From: Sphingobacterium prati
Lineage (GTDB): Bacteria; Bacteroidota; Bacteroidia; Sphingobacteriales; Sphingobacteriaceae
Length of the DNA: 64,000 nt
NCBI RefSeq assembly: GCF_013167215.1
Contig: NZ_JABJWY010000038.1
Coordinates: 86,715-150,714, forward strand
Direction: 5' to 3'
This document shows positions 32,752 to 41,200 of the stretch, piece after piece. Position numbers and translations under genes: made by a program. The notes beneath the pieces are model-generated. The model worked only from the letters and a program-made list of their open reading frames with translations, ran no database searches and had not been told where the DNA came from. Position 1 is the stretch's first letter, and every line of letters begins with the position of its first letter.

Positions 32752-33189
32752 CTATGATATATTTAAATTGTTATAAATCGTATTTAATATTCTCGTAAAA
32801 TCCTCGAAATCTTTTTCCGTCAGTTTCTCCCATGCTTTCATCCTGATTTCTGCAACGATAGGGGACAGGGATGCAACCTTAAGTTTCCCCTCTTCCGTCA
32901 AATGCAGATAGAGACTCCGGCGGTCTGTCTCATCAATGACACGCTCGGCCAAACCTTTCTTCAGTAGAATATCCACGATACGCGTCAATGTGGGCTGGTC
33001 TTTGCCACATCGTCTGGCTAATTCTTTCTGCGATAGTTGTTCGGTTTCGTAGAGTACCTTTAAGACAGCCCATTGATCCACTGTAATGTCAAATCCCTTT
33101 TCCGTAAAAGACGATTGTGCAAATTGTTTAACCTTCTTGGCGGTTTGATCCAGGATGAAGGAATAACGGTCGAATTTTTCGTTTAGCAT
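32752..33189 (-). CDS. MarR family regulator of the ferredoxin reductase-ferredoxin operon
   Basis: 145 residues. The winged-helix core has TVDQWAVLKVLYETEQLSQKELARRCGKDQPTLTRIVDILLKKGLAERVIDETDRRSLYLHLTEEGKLK, where DxRxxxxxLTxxG is the family wing signature. It is the first gene of the operon. Its promoter contains two 12-bp direct repeats AAATATTTAGTA (33192-33203 and 33219-33230), one in the spacer and one at the start of transcription, as expected for autorepression. The ligand is unknown; oxidants or aromatic acids are usual for the family. Confidence 0.92.
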   Translation of the reverse strand: MLNEKFDRYSFILDQTAKKVKQFAQSSFTEKGFDITVDQWAVLKVLYETEQLSQKELARRCGKDQPTLTRIVDILLKKGLAERVIDETDRRSLYLHLTEEGKLKVASLSPIVAEIRMKAWEKLTEKDFEDFTRILNTIYNNLNIS

Positions 33190-33191
33190 AC

Positions 33192-33230
33192 AAATATTTA
33201 GTATGACAAATATATTTAAAATATTTAGTA
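33192..33230 (-). repeat. Paired direct repeats, probable MarR operator
   Basis: AAATATTTAGTA occurs at 33192-33203 and again at 33219-33230, 27 bp apart (start to start). Each contains the palindrome AAATATTT. The two copies flank the -7 box of the marR promoter. Confidence 0.6.
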
Positions 33231-33237
33231 CAACAAG
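33207..33237 (-). promoter_or_regulatory. Promoter of marR-ferredoxin reductase-ferredoxin
   Basis: On the minus strand TTG (33234-33236), 19-nt spacer, TATATTTG (33207-33214). A second TTG at 33231-33233 gives 16 nt. Both copies of the putative operator fall on it. Confidence 0.65.
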
Positions 33238-33251
33238 TAATTTGAATGCAA

Positions 33252-33283
33252 TAAAAAAAGGCGTTCAAATATTGAACGCCTTT
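33252..33283 (-). terminator. Terminator of secDF
   Basis: A 12-bp stem AAAGGCGTTCAA / TTGAACGCCTTT (33257-33283) with a 3-nt loop. On the minus strand it continues into a seven-T run. It lies 20 bp after the secDF stop. Confidence 0.88.
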
Positions 33284-33302
33284 CTATACTATTTTAATTT
33301 TA

Positions 33303-36290
33303 TTATGGTCTTACTACTTCAGCTTTTTTAGCCGTGTTACCCTCAGCTAAATGTTTTCCTTTACGCAAATCGTAAACAGAAGGCGCAGCCAGGATAATAG
33401 AAGAATAGGTACCTACGATGACACCAATCAAGATGGCAAAAGAGAATCCACGGATAACCTCACCACCAAAGATAAATAAGACTGCAAGAACGAAAATGAT
33501 CGTCAATGAGGTAATAATTGTTCTACTCAATGTCGAGTTGATGGCATGATTGACTACATCACCAAGATCTTCATTGTGCGCGTTCGGTTTGGATACGAAC
33601 TCTCTTAAGCGGTCAAATACAACCACGGTATCATTCACCGAGTATGCGATTACCGTTAAGATGGCCGCCACAAAGTGTTGGTCAATATCCAATGAGAATG
33701 GGACAATACCATCCAATAAGGAGAATAAACCTAATAGAATAATGGCATCGTGTATGGTTGCAATAGCTGCACCCACAGAGTATTCCCATTTGCGGAAACG
33801 GATTAAGATATAAGCCGCTACGATGATAATAGAGAAGATTGCTGAGCTAGTTGCTCTTGATTTGATATCAGACGCGATACTCGGTCCTACTTTTTGTGAG
33901 GACAGGATTTCATGTTTGTTGGAAGCATCTACTTTAGATAGCCCCTGATTCAATTTATCCAATACTTCTTTATCAGCCGCATCGGAAGTTTCTTCGATAT
34001 GATATGTTGTTGTCACACGAAGTTGGTTTGATGCACCAAATACTTTGACTTCCGTTGTTTTTTGGAAGATATCATCCAAATTGCTACGTACAGCTTCCGG
34101 ATCAACTGGTTTATCGTAACGAACGGTATAGGTACGTCCACCTTGGAAATCTACACCTAAACTGAAACCTTTTGTGAAAATTGAAGCTGCGGAAATTAAG
34201 ACCGCTACAACAGAGATCGCATAGAATACTTTGCGTTTTTGAACGAATTTGAAGTTTGCATTATGCAAGGTGTTTGCAGACCAAGGGAAAGACACTTTAA
34301 TTTTGATATCTTTTTCCAGCATCCATTCGAAAATAACACGTGTGACAAGTATTGCCGTAAACAATGATGTGATAATACCCACCATCAATGTTGTTGCGAA
34401 ACCTAAAATTGGACCACTACCAAACAAGAATAAGATGATACCGATCAAGAAGGTCGTGATCTGTGAATCTAAGATCGAAGGTAAAGCGTGTTTATAACCA
34501 TCGGCAACCGCCTGACGAATTGATTTTCCTAGGCCCAATTCCTCACGGATACGTTCATAGATCAGTACGTTTGCATCGACGGCGGTACCCATTGTCAATA
34601 CGATACCAGCAATACCGGGTAACGTGAGTACGGCATTGAGTGAGGCTAATACCCCCATGATAATAAATACGTTCAACAAGACAGCAATGTTAGCCACAAT
34701 ACCTGCAGTGTTGTAGTACGCAATCATGAAGATCATCACAACGATAATACCGATGACCGCGGAGTTGATACCTGCGTCAATTGCTGCTTGCCCTAATGTC
34801 GGACCAACAACTGCTTCTTCAACGATTTTAGCTGTAGTCGGAAGACGGCCAGCTTTCAATACGTTTGCTAAATCTTTTGTGTCCTCTACAGTAAACGAAC
34901 CTGAGATGGATGAGCTTCCATTTGGAATTTCACCATTAACAGATGGAGCGGAATAAACTACGTTATCTAAGACAATTGCAATGGCGTCTCTGTTTTGAGC
35001 AGCTTTTGCCGTGATTTTCTTCCATTCACGTGCACCTTCATTATTCATTTGCATCCCAACAACAGGTTGGTTTTTCTCATCAAAGTTGGCATTCGCATCA
35101 GTGATGACGTCACCTGTCAATACAGCACCATTATCCGCCCCGACGGCTTTGATCGCATATAGGGAAAGTTGCTCTGGTGTTTTTTGCTCTGGTTTTACAG
35201 CCCATAAGAGCTTTAAGTTACCTGGAAGAATTGATTTTACTTCTGGGCGTTGCAAATAAGCATTTACTTTAGCGGTATCTTTCAATGAAGCAATACCAAC
35301 CATAGCACCGGGCATAAGTGCCATCTGCTGGTTTTCGCCCATATAAACAGCTGGGCGTAAAATTTCAAATAATGGGTTTTTCTGACCTAGATTAAGTGCT
35401 GCACTGTCTTTCTTAGCTTTCGTGTCTTTTTGACCACCGGTTAAGTTGGACAATAAATCGTCTGCCTTTTTCGTTGTGTCAGCAGCGGTTTTATTATTTG
35501 CAGCTGGCGCAGCTTTTAAAGTAGTTGCTAATGTTCTGTCAATATTTTCTAATACAGGGTAAACTTCTTGATTGGTGTAAGTCTCATAGAACTCTAATTT
35601 CGCCGAACCTTGAAGTAGGTTACGAACACGGCTCTCGTCTTTTACACCTGGCAATTCCACTAAGATACGGTTTGTACCTTGTTGAATCTGGATGTTTGGT
35701 GAAGCAACACCGAATTTATCAATACGTGTACGTAGTACTTTGTACGAATTTTGAATGGCGTTGTCAGCTTCTTTTTGAAGGAATGATTCAACTTTTGAAT
35801 CAGAATCACCTGGTTTAATTAATGAAGCATTGTCTTTTGTAGAAAAGAACGTCGAAAGTGGGGTAGAAGCTCCAATGGATTTATATTCTTCCATAAATAA
35901 AGCTACGACCGTTTTTTGACTGGTTTTGCTTTTTGCTACCGCTTGTTCCAACGCTTTGTTGAATTTCTCATCTTTTGGATTGTTGGCTAGATTACGGATC
36001 AACTCATCCAATGAGATCTCCATGGTAACATTCATACCACCTTTTAAATCCAATCCTAAAGCCAGTTCATTCGCTTTTGCTTCCCTATAGGTGTATTTCG
36101 CAAAACCTAAATTGTACACCACTTCACCTGCCATAGAGTCTAGATAGCTCTTTTCTTTTGCCAAATCTCCTTTGGCAAAATTCTCAGCATCTTGCTCCAC
36201 CTTGCGGGTCACCCAAGTAAATGATAGGGAGTATAGACACGCTAATGACACCACTATCACTAAAAGTTTAATCAGCCCTTTACCTTGCAT
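33303..36290 (-). CDS. secDF: Fused protein translocase subunit SecDF
   Basis: 995 residues, SecD and SecF in one chain with about twelve membrane helices. The SecD half has an N-terminal helix, the P1 head domain with LGLDLKGGMNVTMEI and RIDKFGVASPNIQIQQGTNRILVELPGVKD, and the LTMGTAVDANVLIYERIREEL segment of helix 4. The SecF half begins near 690 with GFSLGVDFQGGRTYTVRYD and has AYSVNDTVVVFDRLRE and STLSRTIITSLT. It uses the proton gradient to pull secreted proteins from the SecYEG channel into the periplasm. A long, A/K/D-rich insert (AAPAANNKTAADTTKKADD) at about 255-300 in the head domain is typical of Bacteroidota. A TACCTTTG -7 box (36382-36389) suggests an 85-nt leader. Confidence 0.97.
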   Translation of the reverse strand: MQGKGLIKLLVIVVSLACLYSLSFTWVTRKVEQDAENFAKGDLAKEKSYLDSMAGEVVYNLGFAKYTYREAKANELALGLDLKGGMNVTMEISLDELIRNLANNPKDEKFNKALEQAVAKSKTSQKTVVALFMEEYKSIGASTPLSTFFSTKDNASLIKPGDSDSKVESFLQKEADNAIQNSYKVLRTRIDKFGVASPNIQIQQGTNRILVELPGVKDESRVRNLLQGSAKLEFYETYTNQEVYPVLENIDRTLATTLKAAPAANNKTAADTTKKADDLLSNLTGGQKDTKAKKDSAALNLGQKNPLFEILRPAVYMGENQQMALMPGAMVGIASLKDTAKVNAYLQRPEVKSILPGNLKLLWAVKPEQKTPEQLSLYAIKAVGADNGAVLTGDVITDANANFDEKNQPVVGMQMNNEGAREWKKITAKAAQNRDAIAIVLDNVVYSAPSVNGEIPNGSSSISGSFTVEDTKDLANVLKAGRLPTTAKIVEEAVVGPTLGQAAIDAGINSAVIGIIVVMIFMIAYYNTAGIVANIAVLLNVFIIMGVLASLNAVLTLPGIAGIVLTMGTAVDANVLIYERIREELGLGKSIRQAVADGYKHALPSILDSQITTFLIGIILFLFGSGPILGFATTLMVGIITSLFTAILVTRVIFEWMLEKDIKIKVSFPWSANTLHNANFKFVQKRKVFYAISVVAVLISAASIFTKGFSLGVDFQGGRTYTVRYDKPVDPEAVRSNLDDIFQKTTEVKVFGASNQLRVTTTYHIEETSDAADKEVLDKLNQGLSKVDASNKHEILSSQKVGPSIASDIKSRATSSAIFSIIIVAAYILIRFRKWEYSVGAAIATIHDAIILLGLFSLLDGIVPFSLDIDQHFVAAILTVIAYSVNDTVVVFDRLREFVSKPNAHNEDLGDVVNHAINSTLSRTIITSLTIIFVLAVLFIFGGEVIRGFSFAILIGVIVGTYSSIILAAPSVYDLRKGKHLAEGNTAKKAEVVRP

Positions 36291-36381
36291 CGTCTGTTAT
36301 TAATTGTATTAATTTTAATGTTAAATACTGTTTATGTAATTGATAATTAGTTCTTGTTTAATCACACTTTACCAAGAATGG

Positions 36382-36389
36382 CAAAGGTA
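36382..36389 (-). promoter_or_regulatory. -7 element for secDF
   Basis: TACCTTTG on the minus strand, about 92 bp before the secDF ATG at 36290. No TTG at standard distance is seen, so this is a half-site only. Confidence 0.35.
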
Positions 36390-36492
36390 TAAAATTTTTG
36401 TAGAATGAAAAGCTTTATTTATGCCATTTAGGTCAAAGGCATAAAATTAGAAGAAATGCTGAAAAAAAGAAATTTTTTAATGGATTTATTTT

Positions 36493-36536
36493 ATAAAAAA
36501 AGGCCCTGCTCAAATCTGAGCAGGGCCTTTTTTTAT
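36493..36536. terminator. 20-bp perfect terminator after the second small barrel gene
   Basis: Arms 36493-36512 and 36517-36536 with a 4-nt loop (AATC), a GGCCCTGCTCA core and seven A/T on each flank. It lies 12 bp beyond the barrel gene stop. Confidence 0.92.
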
Positions 36537-36548
36537 AATTCTTTTATA

Positions 36549-37025
36549 CTATCTCAATGTATATTTAATACCGAAAGTGAAAGTTGAAGCATCGAAATCA
36601 TTGCCATGATTCAATCTCCAGTCTGGTTTCCAGTCTGCGTGAAATCCGATAGGGGCAGCAGGGATTTTAAATTCCAAACCCAATTGTGGTCTCAAACCAA
36701 CAAGCGTCATATCGTCATTTCCAGCATCAAGAAATGTCAATTGCGCACCAATACCTGCATACCATCCTAGTCCATTTACACCACGGAATGGTCTAGCATA
36801 TTGATAGTCAGCACCTACAGCAACAACGTTGTCATCAAACATCACTTGCGCTTGACCATTGTTTGTTCCGCCAAAAGATTGCTTGTATTGAACCCCCCAC
36901 AGGTCACCACCAGTACCATCAAAAACAACACCGATAGCAGCGCGTTGTGGTGATTGTGCTTTTGCTTCGTTCGCGCCGAAAGCTAATGCTGCAACAGCAG
37001 CTAATGAGAGTAATGTCTTTTTCAT
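36549..37025 (-). CDS. Small outer-membrane beta-barrel protein, paralogue of the one at 2139-2639
   Basis: 158 residues. The signal peptide MKKTLLSLAAVAALAFGANEAKA is followed by QSPQRAAIGVVFDG, then alternating strands and a C-terminal STFTFGIKYTLR. The size suggests an eight-stranded barrel. It shares a pattern with the 166-residue protein at 2139 (RxAIG near the start, an LGLEFKIPAAP versus LGIEYNIPQAP strand, a KP pair, similar last strand). Codon choice looks more biased toward frequent codons than in its neighbours and the terminator is very strong, which hints at high expression. No function can be given beyond an outer-membrane location. Confidence 0.75.
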   Translation of the reverse strand: MKKTLLSLAAVAALAFGANEAKAQSPQRAAIGVVFDGTGGDLWGVQYKQSFGGTNNGQAQVMFDDNVVAVGADYQYARPFRGVNGLGWYAGIGAQLTFLDAGNDDMTLVGLRPQLGLEFKIPAAPIGFHADWKPDWRLNHGNDFDASTFTFGIKYTLR

Positions 37026-37206
37026 AATTATCTTTTCTTTATATTTTCATTAATTAAAATAACTTTTCGTGTTATCAAAAGCAAATAGCTTGCCAAAAAA
37101 AATGCGCAACACACTAAAATAGACAATGGCAGCAATTCATAATTGTTCTAATTTGTCTATGGATTGTAATTTGTGTATTTTATTTTTTAATATTGCTTAT
37201 TTTTCT

Positions 37207-37224
37207 TAAATTTGCCTGGCAAAT
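37207..37224 (+). promoter_or_regulatory. guaB -7 box overlapped by a palindrome
   Basis: TAAATTTG at 37207-37214 fits the -7 consensus. ATTTGCCTGGCAAAT (37210-37224) is a 15-nt palindrome across the -7 box and transcription start, and its half-site ATTTGCC recurs at 37241-37247 directly before the guaB ATG. This could be an operator. Confidence 0.45.
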
Positions 37225-37247
37225 AGAAAACCCAATACATATTTGCC

Positions 37248-38723
37248 ATGCAATTAGATCCACAAAAATTCGTAGCAGAAGGTCTCACTTACGATGACGT
37301 CTTATTAATTCCAGCTTATTCTGAAATTTTACCACGTGACGTTGATACGAGTACCGCACTGACAAAAAAAATCAAATTAAATATTCCATTGGTTTCAGCA
37401 GCAATGGATACGGTAACTGGTGCTGATTTAGCAATTGCGATCGCGCAAGCGGGCGGTATTGGTATGTTACATAAGAACATGACGATTGCAGAACAAGCTG
37501 CTGAAGTACGCAAAGTGAAGCGTTCAGAAAGCGGTATGATCCAAGATCCGGTTACATTGTTAGCCTCTGCTACCGTTGGTGATGCCTTTAATATTATGAA
37601 GGAACATAAGATCGGAGGGATTCCAGTGGTCAATGAAAAAGGTCAATTAGTGGGTATCGTAACCAACCGTGATCTTCGTTTTCAAAAAGATATGCGCCGT
37701 CCGATCAATGAGCTCATGACAAAAGATAATCTTGTCGTTGCCCCCGAAGGAACGGATTTGGTGAAAGCGGAGGAAATTCTTCAGAATGAGAAAATCGAAA
37801 AACTTCCAGTTGTCAACAATGAAGGAATTCTGAAGGGTTTAATCACCTTTAAGGATATCCAAAAATATAAGCATTATCCAAATGCAGCCAAAGATAGTCA
37901 CGGTCGTTTATTGGTAGGAGCGGCGGTAGGCGTTACGCCAGATACCTTGGACCGCGTTGAAGCTTTGGTAAAAGCGGGCGTAGATGTTGTCACTATTGAT
38001 ACAGCACACGGACATTCTAAAGGCGTTATTGACAAATTGAAATTGGTGAAATCCACCTTTCCTGAATTGCAAGTGATTGTTGGGAATATCGCAACCGGTG
38101 CAGCTGCAACGGCCTTGGCCGAAGCTGGTGCCGATGCCGTAAAAGTAGGTATCGGGCCTGGATCGATCTGTACAACCCGTATTATTGCTGGTGTAGGGGT
38201 TCCACAACTTTATGCGGTGTATGAAGTTGCTAAAGCGCTTAAGGGAACTGGAGTGCCATTGATCGCTGATGGTGGTATCAAACAAACTGGTGATATCGCA
38301 AAGGCTATTGCTGCTGGAGCAAGCACAATTATGGCAGGTTCTTTATTTGCTGGAGTAGAAGAGGCTCCGGGCGAGACGATTATTTACGAAGGCCGTAAAT
38401 TTAAATCATATCGTGGTATGGGATCTATTGAAGCGATGGAAAAAGGTTCTAAGGACCGCTATTTCCAAGATGTAGAAGATGATATCAAAAAGTTGGTTCC
38501 AGAAGGAATTGTAGGGCGTGTTCCTTACAAAGGCACATTAGCTGAAGTCGTATATCAGTATATCGGTGGATTGCGTGCATCAATGGGTTATTGCGGTGCT
38601 GCTACAATTGAAAAACTACAGGAAGCCCAATTTGTTCGTATTACAGGTGCTGGCTTGAGGGAATCTCATCCACATAATATCTCTATTACGAAAGAGTCTC
38701 CAAACTATAATAGTAGAAATTAA
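37248..38723 (+). CDS. guaB: Inosine-5'-monophosphate dehydrogenase
   Basis: 491 residues. It oxidises IMP to XMP with NAD, the committed step to guanine nucleotides. The TIM barrel begins YDDVLLIPAYSEILPRDVDTST. The paired CBS domains lie at about 95-210 (HKIGGIPVVNEKGQLVGIVTNRDLRF and EKLPVVNNEGILKGLITFKDI). The catalytic Cys308 is in VGIGPGSICTTRIIAGVGVPQ. The flap near YRGMGSIEAMEKGSKDRYFQ and EGIVGRVPYKG is complete. It stands alone, with its own promoter and terminator (38738-38776). Confidence 0.98.
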   Translation: MQLDPQKFVAEGLTYDDVLLIPAYSEILPRDVDTSTALTKKIKLNIPLVSAAMDTVTGADLAIAIAQAGGIGMLHKNMTIAEQAAEVRKVKRSESGMIQDPVTLLASATVGDAFNIMKEHKIGGIPVVNEKGQLVGIVTNRDLRFQKDMRRPINELMTKDNLVVAPEGTDLVKAEEILQNEKIEKLPVVNNEGILKGLITFKDIQKYKHYPNAAKDSHGRLLVGAAVGVTPDTLDRVEALVKAGVDVVTIDTAHGHSKGVIDKLKLVKSTFPELQVIVGNIATGAAATALAEAGADAVKVGIGPGSICTTRIIAGVGVPQLYAVYEVAKALKGTGVPLIADGGIKQTGDIAKAIAAGASTIMAGSLFAGVEEAPGETIIYEGRKFKSYRGMGSIEAMEKGSKDRYFQDVEDDIKKLVPEGIVGRVPYKGTLAEVVYQYIGGLRASMGYCGAATIEKLQEAQFVRITGAGLRESHPHNISITKESPNYNSRN

Positions 38724-38737
38724 ACATAAGTGAATAG

Positions 38738-38776
38738 CAAAAAAATCCGATGATTTTGAATTGTCGGATTTTTTTG
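38738..38776 (+). terminator. Terminator of guaB
   Basis: A 13-bp stem CAAAAAAATCCGA (38738-38750) with its complement at 38764-38776, a 13-nt loop and a T run built into the 3' arm. Confidence 0.85.
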
Positions 38777-38867
38777 TGCAAAAATATTGGCGTGATAGCC
38801 CTAGTGATCGGGAGGAAATTTGTACTTTTATACCCTATTCTCAGGTTTTAAAATTTAAGGAGTTAAT

Positions 38868-41147
38868 TTGGATTATTTAGCGGGTTTAAACCCTTCACAA
38901 CGAGGAGCCGTAGAGCAAACAGAAGGCCCTGTCATGATTGTTGCAGGTGCTGGTTCAGGAAAAACACGGGTGATTACTTATCGTGTCGCACATTTGATTC
39001 AAAAAGGCGTTGATCCATTCAATATCTTGGTATTGACATTTACGAATAAAGCGGCCAAGGAGATGCGCGCGCGTATTGTTTCTGTTGTAGGAAGCGAAGC
39101 GAAAAATATTTGGATGGGAACATTCCACTCCGTATTCGCAAAAATACTTCGGGTAGAAGCGGAAATGATAGGATACCCCCGGAATTTTACCATCTACGAT
39201 ACTGACGATACCAAAAGTTTGCTGCGTGCCATCCTAAAGGAGATGAACCTGGATGATAAATTATACAATGTCAATCATGTCTACGGACGGATATCACAAG
39301 CGAAGAATAACCTGATATCACCCCAGGAATACAATAAAAATGAGGCGATATTAGCTGAGGATATTTCAAATGGACGTGGGCAATTGGGACAGATTTACAT
39401 GACTTACGCACAACGCTGTTATCGCGCTGGTGCCATGGATTTTGATGATCTCCTGTTCAAGACTAACGTTTTATTGAACAAGCATCCGGAGGTATTGCAC
39501 AAATACCAACATCAATTTCGTTACCTGATGGTCGATGAGTATCAGGATACTAACTTTTCCCAGTATCTAATCGTAAAACGATTGGCCGCTGTCAATGAAA
39601 ATATCTGTGTGGTTGGTGATGATGCACAGTCAATTTATGCTTTTCGGGGAGCCAATATTCAGAATATCCTGAATTTCCAGAAGGATTACCCAGATGTGAA
39701 GATCTTCAAATTAGAGCAAAATTATAGATCCACCAAAATGATTGTCAACGCGGCAAACTCGGTGATCGCCAATAATCAGAACCAGCTCGAAAAGAATGTT
39801 TTTTCGGATAACGAAGAAGGTGAAAAAATTAAGGTTTCACGTGCTTTTTCAGATAATGAAGAAGGAAAGATCGTTGCGGATCAGATTATTGAAGAAAAAT
39901 CGTTAAAAGGACTCAATTACAAAGATTTTGCTATTCTTTATCGTACGAATGCCCAATCAAGGGCCATGGAGGAAGCCTTGCGCAAGATCAATATACCTTA
40001 TAAAATCTATGGTGGTACCTCTTTCTATCAAAGAAAGGAAATTAAAGATTTGATCGCTTATTTTCGGCTAACCTTTAATCCCAATGATGAAGAAGCCTTA
40101 AAACGTGTTATTAATTACCCTCGTCGGGGGATCGGAGACACGACCATAGAAAAGATTATGATTGCTGCTGATCAGAATCAATACCGTATTTGGGATGTTG
40201 TCGCAAATGCTGCTCAGTTTTTGGACGGGCGCAGTGCGACTTCCGTTGGTGGATTTGCTCAAATGGTACAAAGTTTTCAGGCCTTGGCAAAGAATAATAA
40301 TGCATTTGATACGGCTATGCATATTGCGCAGCATTGTGGTATCTTGAAAGAACTCTACGAGGATAAATCTGTCGAAGGATTGGCTCGTTATGAAAATATT
40401 CAGGAGCTACTCAATGGTATCAAAGAATTTTCTGAGCGGGAAGATATTGAAGACCGCGGTCTTGATATTTATATGCAGGACATTGCATTATTGACCAATG
40501 ATGATAACGATAAGGACCCAAATGCAGATACGGTTTCGTTGATGACCATACACTCATCCAAAGGGCTTGAATTTCCGGTAGTTTTTATCGTAGGTTTGGA
40601 AGAAAACCTTTTTCCATCTCAGTTATCCTTGAATTCTAGATCAGAATTAGAAGAGGAACGAAGACTTTTTTACGTTGCTGTTACCAGAGCTGAAAAAAAA
40701 TTACTACTTTCGTATGCTACTTCGCGATATCGTTGGGGAACGTTGAATAATTGCGAACCCAGTCGTTTTTTGGATGAATTGAATCCTGCTTGTCTTGCCC
40801 TGGATTTTAAACCACGACAAACTTCCGCCTCAGCCGGCAGTTTTCAAGGCGAACGAATTGCATGGCAACAAAAGGACAGTGATGATACGTTTTCTAAACC
40901 TAAGCCAAAAGCAATGGTTAAAACAACGTCTATACTGCCCAAAGCCCACAAACCTACTGCGGGTTTTGCTCCTTCTGACACGTCAAATCTTCAAGTCGGC
41001 ATGGAAGTTGAACATGAACGCTTTGGATTTGGTAAGGTTGTCAATCTAGAGGGGAACAAAGGAGATATAAAAGCAACTATTTTCTTTAAGGAGTTGGGAC
41101 AGAAACAATTGTTGCTTAAATTTGCAAAACTTAGAATAATTCAATAA
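38868..41147 (+). CDS. pcrA: UvrD/PcrA-type 3'-5' DNA helicase
   Basis: 759 residues of superfamily 1A. The N-terminal Q motif LNPSQRGAVEQTEGP precedes Walker A AGAGSGKT (26-33). TFTNKAAKEM (Ia), VDEYQDTN (II), GDDAQSIYAFRGA (III), EQNYRS (IV), TIHSSKGLEFPVVFIVG (V) and VAVTRAEKKLLL (VI) follow. The C-terminal Tudor-like element GMEVEHERFGFGKVVNLEGNKGDIKATIFF is the PcrA RNA-polymerase-binding domain. It works in nucleotide excision repair, mismatch repair and replication-transcription conflicts. The start codon is TTG at 38868, fixed by the SD sequence AAGGAG six nt upstream; the next Met lies within the Walker region. Confidence 0.95.
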   Translation: MDYLAGLNPSQRGAVEQTEGPVMIVAGAGSGKTRVITYRVAHLIQKGVDPFNILVLTFTNKAAKEMRARIVSVVGSEAKNIWMGTFHSVFAKILRVEAEMIGYPRNFTIYDTDDTKSLLRAILKEMNLDDKLYNVNHVYGRISQAKNNLISPQEYNKNEAILAEDISNGRGQLGQIYMTYAQRCYRAGAMDFDDLLFKTNVLLNKHPEVLHKYQHQFRYLMVDEYQDTNFSQYLIVKRLAAVNENICVVGDDAQSIYAFRGANIQNILNFQKDYPDVKIFKLEQNYRSTKMIVNAANSVIANNQNQLEKNVFSDNEEGEKIKVSRAFSDNEEGKIVADQIIEEKSLKGLNYKDFAILYRTNAQSRAMEEALRKINIPYKIYGGTSFYQRKEIKDLIAYFRLTFNPNDEEALKRVINYPRRGIGDTTIEKIMIAADQNQYRIWDVVANAAQFLDGRSATSVGGFAQMVQSFQALAKNNNAFDTAMHIAQHCGILKELYEDKSVEGLARYENIQELLNGIKEFSEREDIEDRGLDIYMQDIALLTNDDNDKDPNADTVSLMTIHSSKGLEFPVVFIVGLEENLFPSQLSLNSRSELEEERRLFYVAVTRAEKKLLLSYATSRYRWGTLNNCEPSRFLDELNPACLALDFKPRQTSASAGSFQGERIAWQQKDSDDTFSKPKPKAMVKTTSILPKAHKPTAGFAPSDTSNLQVGMEVEHERFGFGKVVNLEGNKGDIKATIFFKELGQKQLLLKFAKLRIIQ

Positions 41148-41200
41148 TAAAATACCAAAACGAGATCTTAACCGTTTAAATAGGTACTTATATTAGCTAT

